From Paracoccaceae bacterium (GTDB lineage Bacteria; Pseudomonadota; Alphaproteobacteria; Rhodobacterales; Rhodobacteraceae): DNA of 64,000 nucleotides. Positions 27,539-36,774 of the stretch are shown one piece after another. The stretch is from NCBI GenBank assembly GCA_029246285.1, contig JAQWNW010000045.1, positions 1 through 64,000 on the forward strand, read 5' to 3'. A program made the position numbers and the translations under genes. Under the pieces are notes generated by a model. That model made no database searches and was not told where the DNA came from. It saw only the letters and a program-made list of their open reading frames with translations. Every line of letters starts with the position of its first letter. Within the stretch, counting starts at the first letter, position 1.

Positions 27539-27859
27539 ATGGCAACAATAGCAGTAACAGACGAAACATTCGAATCCGAGGTTACCAAGTCTAACACGCC
27601 AGTTGTGGTTGATTTTTGGGCTGAATGGTGTGGACCATGTAAAATGATAGGCCCATCATTAGAAGAACTTTCAGAAGAATATGGTGAGAAAATAAAAATA
27701 GTCAAAGTTAATGTAGATGAGAATCCAAACTCTCCATCTCAACTTGGTGTAAGAGGTATTCCAGCTTTATTTTTATTCAAAGATGGTGCCGTAATCTCAA
27801 ACAAAACTGGTGCTGCACCCAAGGCTGCTTTGAAAGACTGGATTGACAGTTCCATTTAG
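27539..27859 (+). CDS. trxA: Thioredoxin
   Basis: 106 aa. Active site WCGPCKM at about residue 30 in [13 protein letters not shown], and the cis-proline loop is [13 protein letters not shown]. Full length for TrxA. It has AAGGA in front and follows addA by 29 bases, so it may be co-transcribed. It ends five bases before the convergent folC. Confidence 0.95.
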   Translation: MATIAVTDETFESEVTKSNTPVVVDFWAEWCGPCKMIGPSLEELSEEYGEKIKIVKVNVDENPNSPSQLGVRGIPALFLFKDGAVISNKTGAAPKAALKDWIDSSI

Positions 27860-27863
27860 TTTT

Positions 27864-29138
27864 TTAGGAATTTTTTTTCAAAATATTTCCTGCTAAATAT
27901 AATGAGCCACAAATGATTATTCTTCCTTTAGAGTATTTCTTTTGTATCTTTTTTATTGCTTCTTGAACGTTTTGCGCACTGAAAGAAGCTATCCCTAAAC
28001 CATCTGCAAAATCAGCTATATTCTCTGGTGAGCTAGTACAATCTTCCCCTGGAACAGGTATTCCACACACACTCTTAATAGCCCCTCGAAAGGGTTTTAA
28101 GAACCCAACTATGTCTTTAGTTTTTAACATACCGCATATTAAGATATTTTGCTTATTGGGTAATAAATTTAAAGTACTCGAAATAGCTTTTCCTGCTGCT
28201 TCATTATGGCCTCCATCTAACCATAATTCAAAATCGTTCGCTATATCAACAAGAGGGCCCAGTTTTAATCTCTGCATTCTCGCAGGCCATGAAACATTTC
28301 TCAAACCATATTCAATGGCTTTATTTGAAAGTTTAAGCTCACGCATAGCTGCAATCGCAGTACCCGCATTCATAACTTGATGATCACCAATCAACCTAGG
28401 CAATGGTAATACTAATTTTCCAAACTCATCTTGATAAACTAAAGTATTCTTTTCTTTTTTCACATGCCAATTCTCGCTATAAACCTTCAAAGGACTACCT
28501 AAATCTTTAGAAACCATCCTAATAACTGAAAGTGCTTGCTGAGTTTGTGGTCCAACAATACATGGGACTCCTTTTTTTATAATGCCAGCCTTTTCTTTGG
28601 CGATTGAAGATATTGTGTCTCCTAAGAATTGTGTGTGATCTAAAGAAATAGGCGTAATTATCGTTAATTCTGGATTTTCAATAACATTTGTTGCATCCAA
28701 ACGTCCCCCTAGGCCCACTTCTAACAATGTATAATCAGCTCGTATTCTAGAAAAAGCTAAGAATGCTGCACAGGTTGTTATTTCAAAAAAGGTAATAGGT
28801 TTATTTGCATTTACAATTTGGCACTCTTTCAAAGTTTTGATTAACTCTTTTTCTGTTATCAAATCTCCAGACAATACAATTCTCTCATGAAATTTTGACA
28901 AATGTGGCGATGTATAAGCATGAACAGATTTCCCAAAACCCTCCAATCCTGACCGAATGAGCGCCTGAGTTGATCCTTTACCGTTAGTACCAGCAATGTG
29001 AATGACTGGTGGTACCTCTTTTTCGGGATTATGCAATTTATTTAACAAACTAGTAACCCTATCTAGGGTCAAATCAATAATTTTTGGATGCAACGATAAT
29101 AAATCGCTTAATATAGAAGTACTCTTTAATAAATTCAT
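27864..29138 (-). CDS. folC: Dihydrofolate/folylpolyglutamate synthase
   Basis: 424 aa Mur-ligase-type enzyme. P-loop IAGTNGKGSTQALIRSG (about residue 48), YTSPHLSKFHERIVLSG, LLEVGLGGRLDATNV and LDGGHNEAAGKA are all FolC motifs. It adds glutamate to dihydropteroate and to reduced folates. In alphaproteobacteria it commonly follows accD, as here with a 42-base gap. Folate glutamylation also serves Tdm and other one-carbon steps. Confidence 0.93.
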   Translation of the reverse strand: MNLLKSTSILSDLLSLHPKIIDLTLDRVTSLLNKLHNPEKEVPPVIHIAGTNGKGSTQALIRSGLEGFGKSVHAYTSPHLSKFHERIVLSGDLITEKELIKTLKECQIVNANKPITFFEITTCAAFLAFSRIRADYTLLEVGLGGRLDATNVIENPELTIITPISLDHTQFLGDTISSIAKEKAGIIKKGVPCIVGPQTQQALSVIRMVSKDLGSPLKVYSENWHVKKEKNTLVYQDEFGKLVLPLPRLIGDHQVMNAGTAIAAMRELKLSNKAIEYGLRNVSWPARMQRLKLGPLVDIANDFELWLDGGHNEAAGKAISSTLNLLPNKQNILICGMLKTKDIVGFLKPFRGAIKSVCGIPVPGEDCTSSPENIADFADGLGIASFSAQNVQEAIKKIQKKYSKGRIIICGSLYLAGNILKKNS

Positions 29139-29180
29139 AAAACCATCTTCAATTAATCTGATTTGGTTTGTAAAATTTTA

Positions 29181-30083
29181 TTATTCATTATTTTCAGAAC
29201 TATCTGGTTTTGGCAGATCGCCTTTAATTGCGGGATTTAAGCCCATAAGCATTCTTGATAGCATTACTAATTCTTCTTTGAGATTTTTTCTGTGAACCAC
29301 TCTGTCTAACATCCCATGATCTAATAAGTATTCGGCTTTCTGAAAGCCATCTGGCAATTTCTCTCTTATTGTTTGCTCAATAACTCGCGGTCCAGCAAAA
29401 CAAATTAATGCATTAGGCTCTGCAATTTGTATATCACCTAACATAGCGTAAGATGCTGTTACCCCACCGGTGGTTGGATTTGTTAACACTACAATAAATG
29501 GCAGCTTAGCTTCTTTTAACAATTGAACCGCTACCGTTGTTCTGGGCATCTGCATTAAGGAAAGAATACCTTCTTGCATTCGCGCTCCTCCTGCCGCAGA
29601 AAACAAAACTAAGGGACACTTTTTTTCTACAGCTAACTTGCAGGCTACGATAATTGCATTACCTACATACATGCCCATTGATCCTCCCATAAAACTAAAA
29701 TCTTGGGCTGCAACAATCATTTTTGTTCTACCTATTTCACCTTCTGCTACCAACATAGCCTCATCAGCTTCAGTCTTTTTTTGAGCAGATTTCATTCGAT
29801 CTGGATACTTCTTTTGATCTTTAAAACCTAAAGGATCATTAATTGGCTTAGGAATTTCAATTGGTGTAAACTTTCCATTATCAAACAAAGTCAATAAACG
29901 GTCTCTTGGAGAGATATTCATATGATGATCACAATTTGGGCATACGTTAGCATTCTGAGAAAGTTCTCTGTGAAACAGCATCGTTCCGCATTCTGTGCAT
30001 TTAGTCCAAAGATTCTCTGGGACATCACGTTTTGAAAAAAGAGAATTTATTCTGGGACGAACATAATTTGCTATCCAATTCAT
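29181..30083 (-). CDS. accD: Acetyl-CoA carboxylase carboxyltransferase subunit beta
   Basis: 300 aa. Zn ribbon at residues about 27-53 (CTECGTMLFH and CPNCDHH), then the crotonase-fold carboxyltransferase core with FMGGSMGMYVGNAI, FSAAGGARMQEG, TNPTTGGVTASYA and the CFAGPRVIEQTI segment. It works with AccA to make malonyl-CoA. The gene is upstream of folC and probably in one transcript. Confidence 0.95.
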   Translation of the reverse strand: MNWIANYVRPRINSLFSKRDVPENLWTKCTECGTMLFHRELSQNANVCPNCDHHMNISPRDRLLTLFDNGKFTPIEIPKPINDPLGFKDQKKYPDRMKSAQKKTEADEAMLVAEGEIGRTKMIVAAQDFSFMGGSMGMYVGNAIIVACKLAVEKKCPLVLFSAAGGARMQEGILSLMQMPRTTVAVQLLKEAKLPFIVVLTNPTTGGVTASYAMLGDIQIAEPNALICFAGPRVIEQTIREKLPDGFQKAEYLLDHGMLDRVVHRKNLKEELVMLSRMLMGLNPAIKGDLPKPDSSENNE

Positions 30084-30114
30084 TCTAAAACTTATCCCTG
30101 GTTATCTGGTTTTT

Positions 30115-31011
30115 TCAAATTTCAGCTTTATTTTTATGTCTCTTTAACCAATTAAGCAATATTAAGAAAGTGATTATCTGAAAAGCTGTCTGCAAGATGA
30201 TAATATATGTCATATAAACACCAGTTTTATCAAAATAAAACTTTACCAATGATAAATCAGTTAAGGTATCGCCCAATCCAAAAAACAAAACACCAATAAT
30301 ATTGTTAATAAAATGTATGCCTAACGCATAACTAATATTATTAGACTGTATCGTCAGAATACTAGCAAGGACCCCAAACACAAAAGCATTTAGCATGTAA
30401 ATAAAAGTGTTATTTTCAAAAGTGTTAAAATCATAATGAGCAATGCCAAATAAAATAGACGGGATAATAACCCAGATCCAATAAGAACGAAATCTAGCCC
30501 GCAGTTGTTGCAAGAGATAACCTCTAAACAACACTTCCTCTGCTGATACTTGGATGAATATGACAATAAGAGCGGGTAAAACCCAAGGAAGCCACTCTTT
30601 GATATATGACGTTTCAATCCGAGGTAAATAATTCTGTGAAAACAAAATTGATTCAAATGGAATAATGATTAAACTTACCACTGAAACCGATACAGTTACG
30701 AAAGTAGCCAGCAAAAATTGCTTCCAATTGAGTTTTTTTTTCACTCCAATTAAGGATGCATAAGATCTTTTATGCAAAAATTTTACAATTGTTAACAAAG
30801 CTAAATGCCAGATAATAAAGGATCCAAATAACAAAATAATAGTGATTTTCTGATTATTTAAGAAAGACGAATGGCCAAAAATTGACCAACCATAAAGAAT
30901 AACGGCATAGAAAATAGAAATTAAAACTATAAATAAAAGAAATCCCAATATAATACGCCAAAATTCAGTTTTTTTTGCTTTATTGGAATCGTTCAATGTA
31001 TTTTCTTCCAA
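30115..31011 (-). CDS. CPBP-family intramembrane metalloprotease
   Basis: 298 aa, about seven hydrophobic segments. The diagnostic motif SAEEVLFRGYLLQQLRARF (about residue 157) is followed by SILFGIAHYD and ALGIHFINN, giving the Glu and His residues of CAAX-protease/bacteriocin-processing homologues. Substrate unknown. It ends 31 bases before accD. Conserved membrane protease function is likely; the target cannot be guessed from this context. Confidence 0.85.
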   Translation of the reverse strand: MEENTLNDSNKAKKTEFWRIILGFLLFIVLISIFYAVILYGWSIFGHSSFLNNQKITIILLFGSFIIWHLALLTIVKFLHKRSYASLIGVKKKLNWKQFLLATFVTVSVSVVSLIIIPFESILFSQNYLPRIETSYIKEWLPWVLPALIVIFIQVSAEEVLFRGYLLQQLRARFRSYWIWVIIPSILFGIAHYDFNTFENNTFIYMLNAFVFGVLASILTIQSNNISYALGIHFINNIIGVLFFGLGDTLTDLSLVKFYFDKTGVYMTYIIILQTAFQIITFLILLNWLKRHKNKAEI

Positions 31012-31049
31012 TTCTAAATCCCCGTTTATTATGATTAGTAAATAAAAAA

Positions 31050-31070
31050 CTAGAACACTTGCGCTTCTAG
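31050..31070. repeat. Inverted repeat upstream of the lipoprotein gene
   Basis: Perfect 6-bp arms CTAGAA and TTCTAG separated by 9 bases, in the 129-base region between the divergent CPBP protease and lipoprotein genes. A regulator site is possible; no known consensus is matched. Confidence 0.3.
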
Positions 31071-31140
31071 CGTCGCTAACTTAATTACTTAATTTAAACA
31101 AAAAAGTGTAATAAAATATATAACTAATGAAAACAATTAG

Positions 31141-31800
31141 ATGAAAATTCAATTATTATTTAAGGTAATATTATGCCTTTCCTTAGTGACTGGCTGTAAC
31201 ACCAACACTTTGCTCAATCTTTCTTCACAAACTCCAATACCTCCAGATTCACGAGCTATACTACCAAATAAAAATATTGTTATTCAGGCTCCAGACGGTT
31301 TTTGTTTAGACGAAACTGTCTCAGATACTTCTTCAAAATCACCTTTTCTGCTATTTGGAAACTGCGCTGCAATCTCCCAATCAAACTCCGTTACCCAATC
31401 TAAAGTTTACGCTGTTTTAACAGCAGCTTTATCAAAAGAAAAATCAAAAAATGGCCCATTTAATGAGAAGCAGCTCGATAGTTATTTAAGATCTGAAAAT
31501 GGTAAATCCACATTAAGTTTTAGTGGAAACTCCGAAGATATAAAAGTTTTGGATAGCTTTAAAATGGAAGGATCCTATTTTGTGCTTGTTCAGAATATTG
31601 GTAAAAGAAAATCAAACGCTGTATCTCCACATTCTTGGCGGGCTTATTTAGAAATTTCTGGTTATCTTATTTCTTTATCAATTATTGGATTTAACCAAAA
31701 TCCTATGAAACATGATGAGAGCTTAGAAATCATTCGGCATTTTGTTAATGAGATTAGAACAAATAATGGCTTTAAGCCAACCAGTGTTCCAATAAGTTAA
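31141..31800 (+). CDS. Putative lipoprotein of unknown function
   Basis: 219 aa. A signal peptide of about 19 residues ends in the lipobox LVTGC, so Cys19 should be lipidated. The mature part starts with a Ser/Thr/Pro-rich linker and then a single domain with two cysteines (FCLDETV, FGNCAAIS) and a hydrophobic strand YLISLSIIGF near the end. I do not recognise the family. The 3' end overlaps the convergent proline iminopeptidase gene by four bases. Confidence 0.75.
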   Translation: MKIQLLFKVILCLSLVTGCNTNTLLNLSSQTPIPPDSRAILPNKNIVIQAPDGFCLDETVSDTSSKSPFLLFGNCAAISQSNSVTQSKVYAVLTAALSKEKSKNGPFNEKQLDSYLRSENGKSTLSFSGNSEDIKVLDSFKMEGSYFVLVQNIGKRKSNAVSPHSWRAYLEISGYLISLSIIGFNQNPMKHDESLEIIRHFVNEIRTNNGFKPTSVPIS

Positions 31801-32765
31801 TCCCACAGATCATTTTTGTTACAGGATAAATCATTCATAATTTGCACTAACTGTTTCGCTATTGGCTCTTCTGACAGAGCATGCCCAGCATTTGGTAAAA
31901 TATTTAACTTTGCCTTTCTCCACTTTTCCGCCAATTTATATGCAGCTACTGGGGGGCATATCATGTCATATCGTCCATGTACGATGTAACCCTCCAGATG
32001 GGCTATTTTATCCACTCTATTCAAGATATGATTATCTTCATTTAAGAATCCGTCGTTAATAAAGTAATGATTCTCTATTCTAGAAAAAGCCAAAGAATAT
32101 TTTCCTGATGGAACAGCATTAGTCTGGTCGCCCGCCATAGCGGCCATTCTATTTTCCCAAGCTGCCCACAACTGAGCAAAATGCGTTTCTACATTTATTT
32201 CTCCTGAAAACAACCTCCGATTATAGGCTAAAATTAAGTCGTTTCTTTCTTCTATTGGAATTTCCTCGATAAAATCACGCCATTCTTTAGGCCAGAACTT
32301 TCCCGCCCCACCACCATAAAACCAATTCAATTCAGATTTTGTGTGCAAAAAAATTCCTCTCAAAACCAAACAGGCTATTCGTGAAGGGTGTTCTTGCGCA
32401 TACAGCAAACCTAAAGTAGAGCCCCAAGACCCACCAAAAACTAACCATTTATCTATTTTGAGGTGTTCTCGAATCAATTCAATATCGGATATCAAATGCC
32501 ATGTGCTGTTATTTTGAACGCTAGCGTGAGGTTTTGATCTGCCACAACCCCGTTGATCAAACAAAATGACACGATAAAATTTTGAATCAAAAAATCTTCT
32601 CATAAATGGGCTACACCCACCTCCAGGACCCCCATGCAAAACGATTACAGGAAGACCGTCCTTAGCTCCACACTGTTCAACGTATAACGTATGGCCATCA
32701 CCAACACTTAATTCAAAAGTTTCAAATGGCTCGGTAGGAGGATATAGATGTTTTAAAGCATTCAT
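31797..32765 (-). CDS. pip: Proline iminopeptidase
   Basis: 322 aa alpha/beta hydrolase, S33 family. Oxyanion segment HGGPGGGCSPFMRRFFD, then DQRGCGRSKPHA, nucleophile Ser in FGGSWGSTLGLLYAQEHP (about residue 112), acid in VHGRYDMICPP, and His in PNAGHALSE. Cleaves N-terminal proline from peptides in the cytoplasm. Full length for the family; it is a single gene between two plus-strand genes. Confidence 0.92.
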   Translation of the reverse strand: MNALKHLYPPTEPFETFELSVGDGHTLYVEQCGAKDGLPVIVLHGGPGGGCSPFMRRFFDSKFYRVILFDQRGCGRSKPHASVQNNSTWHLISDIELIREHLKIDKWLVFGGSWGSTLGLLYAQEHPSRIACLVLRGIFLHTKSELNWFYGGGAGKFWPKEWRDFIEEIPIEERNDLILAYNRRLFSGEINVETHFAQLWAAWENRMAAMAGDQTNAVPSGKYSLAFSRIENHYFINDGFLNEDNHILNRVDKIAHLEGYIVHGRYDMICPPVAAYKLAEKWRKAKLNILPNAGHALSEEPIAKQLVQIMNDLSCNKNDLWD

Positions 32766-32841
32766 TTTTATTTTAACCTTTTTTTTTAACTTTGTAACAT
32801 TATCTAAATAGTATATCTCGCAACTAAACTGAGAAAGTTCA

Positions 32842-33585
32842 ATGCCAACCGATCAAAGTATAGACCAAAAAGAAATTAAGAAATTTGAACAGATGGCAGC
32901 TGAGTGGTGGGATTCCCAAGGGAAATTTAAACCCCTCCACCATATGAATCCTTGCAGATTGGATTATATAATTAAACAAATTGAAATTGAATTTAACCGT
33001 TCAACAACTAATCAAAATGCTTTTAATGGCATTGATATTCTAGACATTGGGTGTGGCGGTGGTTTGTTGTCTGAACCAATGGCTCGTCTTGGGGCAAATG
33101 TAACAGGTGTCGATGCAGCGGCAAAAAATATCCCAATCGCTCAAACGCATGCAAAGCAATCGGGGTTAGATATCCATTATAAAGTTGCGACAGCTGAGTC
33201 ATTACTGGAAGATGGGAAGCAGTTTGATGCGATATTAAATATGGAAGTAGTAGAACATGTTAGAAATCCCAAAGAATATATAAAGACATGTGCTAAGTTA
33301 TTAAAGCCAAATGGAATAATGATTTGCTCCACCATCAATAGAACCTCAAAAAGTTTCTTTCTTGCCATATTAGGTGCCGAATATGTTCTACGATGGCTGC
33401 CTAAGGGCACACATGATTGGAAGAAGTTCATAAAACCCGATGAGTTGCTTAATATGATTTCAAATGCTGAACTAGAAGTAGTTGATAAAAGAGGTTTTGT
33501 TTTAAATCCGATCGCTTGGGAGTGGCAAACTTCTGATAGAGACATGAGCGTTAATTATGTAACAACAAGTACAAAGCCTTATTAG
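32842..33585 (+). CDS. ubiG: Ubiquinone biosynthesis O-methyltransferase UbiG
   Basis: 247 aa. The N terminus has [21 protein letters not shown], the usual UbiG opening; SAM site [20 protein letters not shown] (about residue 68), then NMEVVEHV and [15 protein letters not shown], and the C-terminal [12 protein letters not shown]. It performs both O-methylations of ubiquinone. It reads toward the marR gene, ending three bases from it. Confidence 0.94.
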   Translation: MPTDQSIDQKEIKKFEQMAAEWWDSQGKFKPLHHMNPCRLDYIIKQIEIEFNRSTTNQNAFNGIDILDIGCGGGLLSEPMARLGANVTGVDAAAKNIPIAQTHAKQSGLDIHYKVATAESLLEDGKQFDAILNMEVVEHVRNPKEYIKTCAKLLKPNGIMICSTINRTSKSFFLAILGAEYVLRWLPKGTHDWKKFIKPDELLNMISNAELEVVDKRGFVLNPIAWEWQTSDRDMSVNYVTTSTKPY

Positions 33586-33588
33586 CTC

Positions 33589-34014
33589 TTAGTTCTTTAA
33601 TACAGTTCGAAGATCCCTCATAATAGGCAGAACAATCAACATTTTTTCGACACCAATAGTTTCAACTACCTCCTGAATAACTGGCTCAATTAACTTCAAG
33701 CTATCTTCTCTAACTTTTCTGCCAGCCGGACTAATAACTATACATTTTTTTCTGGCGTCTTCCCAATCTGGCGTTATGTGAATATATCCCGCTAACTCAA
33801 GTTTTCCCAATGTATTTGTCATCGCGCCTTTGGTTAACTGAAACAACTTAGCTAAATAAGAAGGTCTCCTTTCTTCACTAACTGTTGCCAAATAATTCAG
33901 CAACATAAATTGACTTAATGCTAATTCCTTCGGAAGGATACGATTCACTTTATTCCTAATTAGTTGATCAACCATTGTTATTTCACTAAAAAATAAACTT
34001 GCCAAACTATCCAT
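33589..34014 (-). CDS. MarR-family transcriptional regulator
   Basis: 141 aa. Winged helix at residues about 30-100: ALSQFMLLNYLAT, LAKLFQLTKGAMTNTLGKLELAGYI and the DWEDARKKCIVISPAGRKV wing. The ligand is unknown. A perfect 12-base palindrome lies about 60 bases upstream, between it and the divergent methyltransferase gene, and is a natural site for autoregulation. Confidence 0.87.
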   Translation of the reverse strand: MDSLASLFFSEITMVDQLIRNKVNRILPKELALSQFMLLNYLATVSEERRPSYLAKLFQLTKGAMTNTLGKLELAGYIHITPDWEDARKKCIVISPAGRKVREDSLKLIEPVIQEVVETIGVEKMLIVLPIMRDLRTVLKN

Positions 34015-34072
34015 TTTCTTTATCCATTTTTAATACAAGAATTCCTTAAACGTACTATATACATTAGATATG

Positions 34073-34084
34073 TTATTTAAATAA
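34073..34084. promoter_or_regulatory. AT-rich palindrome, possible MarR operator
   Basis: TTATTTAAATAA, a perfect 12-base palindrome with flanking partial symmetry, in the 133-base region between the divergent MarR and methyltransferase genes. In such an AT-rich genome a chance match is possible. Confidence 0.35.
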
Positions 34085-34147
34085 TATACGTTGTGAGTTT
34101 AATTTAGATAATTTGCAATAAAAGAAAGGCACATTTTTTCATAAAAA

Positions 34148-34999
34148 ATGGCAAATACAACTAAAATAACTGATAGAAAAACTTTAGTTTTAAATCGCAA
34201 ACGAGCTTCGAATTTTGAGGGCAGTTATGATAAGATTCATCAAATCGCTATAAAGGAAATAAAAGACCGCCTGGAAGAAATAAATAAAGAGTTTAAAGAC
34301 ATTGCAATAATCACTGGCCATCAAAAAATTTGGGGTAAAGCATTCCCTGATGCCCAACTAATAGACGACACAGATACTTTAATATTTGGGAAAGAAAAAT
34401 ATGACCTTATAATACATGCACTTTGTTTACACTGGGCAAATGACCCTGTGGGCCAGTTAATACAGTGCAAAAAATTTTTGGTTGAAGATGGGCTTTTTCT
34501 TGCAACATTATTTGGTGGAAAGACCTTATATGAATTAAACTACTCTTTTTCTCTGGCTGAGTCAGAAATATCTGGTGGTATATCTCCCCGCTTCTTGCCG
34601 ATGGGCGAAATCCGTGATTTAGGAAATCTCTTACAGCGTGTAGGATTTAAATTACCAGTCGCTGACAATTTGACAAACCATATACATTATAAAGATGTTT
34701 ATTCACTAATGAGCGACCTCAGGAAAATGGGAGAAACGAATGCTCTCTTATCAAGGCCAAAAACCTTTACTCGATCCCAAATAATTGAAGAAACGTCTAA
34801 ATTCTATATTAGGAATTTTTCTCAAAATGATAACAAAATAGTTGCAACCTTTGAATTAATTTTCTTAACGGGCTGGTATCCAAGTGAAACTCAACAAAAA
34901 CCCCTAAAGCCAGGTTCAGGTAAAATTAATCTCGGAGTTTTCCTTGACGATTTAAAAAAACAAGCTACTGATCCTAGGAAACAGTTAGAGAAAAAATAG
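34148..34999 (+). CDS. SAM-dependent methyltransferase, BioC/NDUFAF5-like
   Basis: 283 aa. N-terminal LNRKRASNFEGSYDKIHQIAIKEI and the middle DLIIHALCLHWANDPVGQLI followed by LFLATLFGGKTLYELN match the alphaproteobacterial group related to BioC and mitochondrial NDUFAF5. The usual glycine-rich SAM loop is poorly visible (IAIITGHQKIWGKAF), so binding may be altered. NDUFAF5 modifies an arginine of complex I; whether this protein does so is not shown. hemH follows after 11 bases. Confidence 0.78.
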   Translation: MANTTKITDRKTLVLNRKRASNFEGSYDKIHQIAIKEIKDRLEEINKEFKDIAIITGHQKIWGKAFPDAQLIDDTDTLIFGKEKYDLIIHALCLHWANDPVGQLIQCKKFLVEDGLFLATLFGGKTLYELNYSFSLAESEISGGISPRFLPMGEIRDLGNLLQRVGFKLPVADNLTNHIHYKDVYSLMSDLRKMGETNALLSRPKTFTRSQIIEETSKFYIRNFSQNDNKIVATFELIFLTGWYPSETQQKPLKPGSGKINLGVFLDDLKKQATDPRKQLEKK

Positions 35000-35010
35000 T
35001 AGTTACACAA

Positions 35011-36042
35011 ATGGTACAACAACTTCCCAACACTCACCCGAAAGTCAAATTTGGTAAAACCGGGATTTTATTAGCAAACCTCGGCACACCAGATGGAACT
35101 GACTATTGGTCAATGCGAAGATATTTGGGAGAGTTTTTATCAGACAAACGAGTCATCGACTATTCTCCATGGTTATGGCAGCCATTACTTCAACTAATAA
35201 TTCTAACTAAGCGTCCTTTCTCCTCTGGTGCTGCTTACAAGACAATTTGGAATAAAGAGGCAGACGAAAGTCCATTACTAACTATTACAAAAGAACAAAC
35301 ACATAGATTAGAAAAAAAATTAAAAGCTGAGTTTGGAGATAATGTTGAAATAGAATTTTGTATGCGCTACGGCAACCCATCAACAGAACTCAAATTAAAT
35401 AGCTTAATACAAAAAGGTTGCAGTAAAATTATATTTCTTCCGTTATATCCTCATTATGCGGGAGCAACATCTGCATCAGCAAACGATTCATTATTTAGAG
35501 CACTTATGAAAGCTACTTGGCAGCCAACAATAAGAATTATTGAGCCCTATTTCCAACATCCAAAATATATTGAAATATTGTCTGAGTCTATCAAACTTGC
35601 ATACAAAAAAGCTAATATTAAACCTGAGGTATTAGTCTCGTCTTATCATGGGGTGCCAAAAAGGTATCTCAATCAGGGCGATCCGTATCATTGCCAATGT
35701 CAGAAAACCACACGACTTATCAGAGAACAATTGGGATGGTCAAACCAAGATATAATCACAACATTTCAGTCAAAGTTTGGTCCCGAGGAATGGTTACAAC
35801 CGTACACAGTAAAAAAAGTAGCTGAATTAGCGAAAGAAGGAATAAAAAATATAGCAGTTATTGCACCTGCTTTTTCTTCTGATTGTATTGAAACTCTTGA
35901 GGAGATTAATGAGGAAATAAAGGAAAGTTTTATGAGTGCAGGCGGTAAAAATTTTACATATATTCCTTGTTTGAACTCAAGCGAACCCCACATAGACTTT
36001 TTGAAACAATTAATTTCTGAAAATGGGTCCGGTTGGCTTTAA
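35011..36042 (+). CDS. hemH: Ferrochelatase
   Basis: 343 aa. It inserts ferrous iron into protoporphyrin IX, the last step of heme synthesis. N-terminal GILLANLGTPDGTDYWSMRRYL, the conserved catalytic His in SSYHGVPKRYLNQGDPYHCQC (about residue 210) and the acid-rich AFSSDCIETLEEINEE segment are all present. It is membrane-associated. It probably shares a transcript with the upstream methyltransferase gene. Confidence 0.93.
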   Translation: MVQQLPNTHPKVKFGKTGILLANLGTPDGTDYWSMRRYLGEFLSDKRVIDYSPWLWQPLLQLIILTKRPFSSGAAYKTIWNKEADESPLLTITKEQTHRLEKKLKAEFGDNVEIEFCMRYGNPSTELKLNSLIQKGCSKIIFLPLYPHYAGATSASANDSLFRALMKATWQPTIRIIEPYFQHPKYIEILSESIKLAYKKANIKPEVLVSSYHGVPKRYLNQGDPYHCQCQKTTRLIREQLGWSNQDIITTFQSKFGPEEWLQPYTVKKVAELAKEGIKNIAVIAPAFSSDCIETLEEINEEIKESFMSAGGKNFTYIPCLNSSEPHIDFLKQLISENGSGWL

Positions 36043-36061
36043 GAAATATTAAGGTTTTTTG

Positions 36062-36679
36062 TTAATATCCACGAATTGACCAGGTAGATTTTGTGCTAGC
36101 TCCTATTAGTAAATTTTCTATAATAACATAAATTTTTTCCAGATACTTAGGCAATGACCAGAGACACTGCTCATTAAAGTAAGCCCAAGTATCTTCCGAA
36201 AGCAAATTACAAAAGATATCTCTGGCCTCCCTATAAGTAAAATTTGATTTAAGGGAACCACTATCATTTAGAATCTGGATTATCTGCTCACATTGTTGCC
36301 TAAAAAAAAATTTTCTTTCTTCTAATATCAATGCCACCTTCTGGTCGCTCCCTCTCAATAACTTAATTTCAGAAGACACCTTATAAGTAGCCTCATTGTT
36401 ATAACCCCAGTAATCAATAAACGATTTTAATTTTTCTTTTATAGACAAACTCTGATCTATCATCAATTTTTCTAACAATGTTCGGTCCTTATCTATAGAT
36501 TTTAGCAAATAACCTAATAAATCTATGCGACTTGGAAAATATTTATAAAGTGCCTGTCTACTAATGCCAGTATTGATAGCTATATCTTCCATGTTAATTT
36601 TATTTAGTTGAGATGAGTTGAGCAAACTTAAAGTTGAGGATATGATTTTTTTTCTAGTCTCTTCTGATTTAGTTGACAT
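36062..36679 (-). CDS. TetR-family transcriptional regulator
   Basis: 205 aa. N-terminal HTH at residues about 5-50: EETRKKIISSTLSLLN, INMEDIAINTGISRQALYKYFPSRIDLL. The C-terminal ligand domain is not recognisable. The start is the ATG at 36679, with AAAGG about 8 bases before; an in-frame GTG 24 bases upstream is less likely. The gene starts inside a large two-armed inverted repeat (36670-36733), so autoregulation is likely. It is 95 bases downstream of an atypical SDR gene, on the same strand, and may regulate it. Confidence 0.85.
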   Translation of the reverse strand: MSTKSEETRKKIISSTLSLLNSSQLNKINMEDIAINTGISRQALYKYFPSRIDLLGYLLKSIDKDRTLLEKLMIDQSLSIKEKLKSFIDYWGYNNEATYKVSSEIKLLRGSDQKVALILEERKFFFRQQCEQIIQILNDSGSLKSNFTYREARDIFCNLLSEDTWAYFNEQCLWSLPKYLEKIYVIIENLLIGASTKSTWSIRGY

Positions 36680-36733
36680 TGCGTAAACCTTTTTTATATC
36701 CACCTAATCATTTGGTTTACATAGTGTCAACTA
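36670..36733. promoter_or_regulatory. Two-armed operator region over the tetR start
   Basis: A 20-base arm at 36670-36689 is repeated inverted at 36714-36733, with 17 of 20 positions matching and a 24-base spacer. Each arm carries TAGTTGACA and GTAAACC. The left arm covers the tetR start codon, the right arm the likely promoter. This suggests a repressor bound to two sites; the TetR protein itself is the obvious candidate. Confidence 0.6.
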
Positions 36734-36774
36734 ATATGTCTAAAATAAAAGATCAAAGGAGCTTGATATTCTTG

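Noticed and set aside
36046-36068. 7-bp ATATTAA/TTAATAT stem between hemH and tetR, possible bidirectional terminator
   Set aside because: All A/T pairs, likely too weak and expected by chance at this base composition; it also includes the tetR stop.
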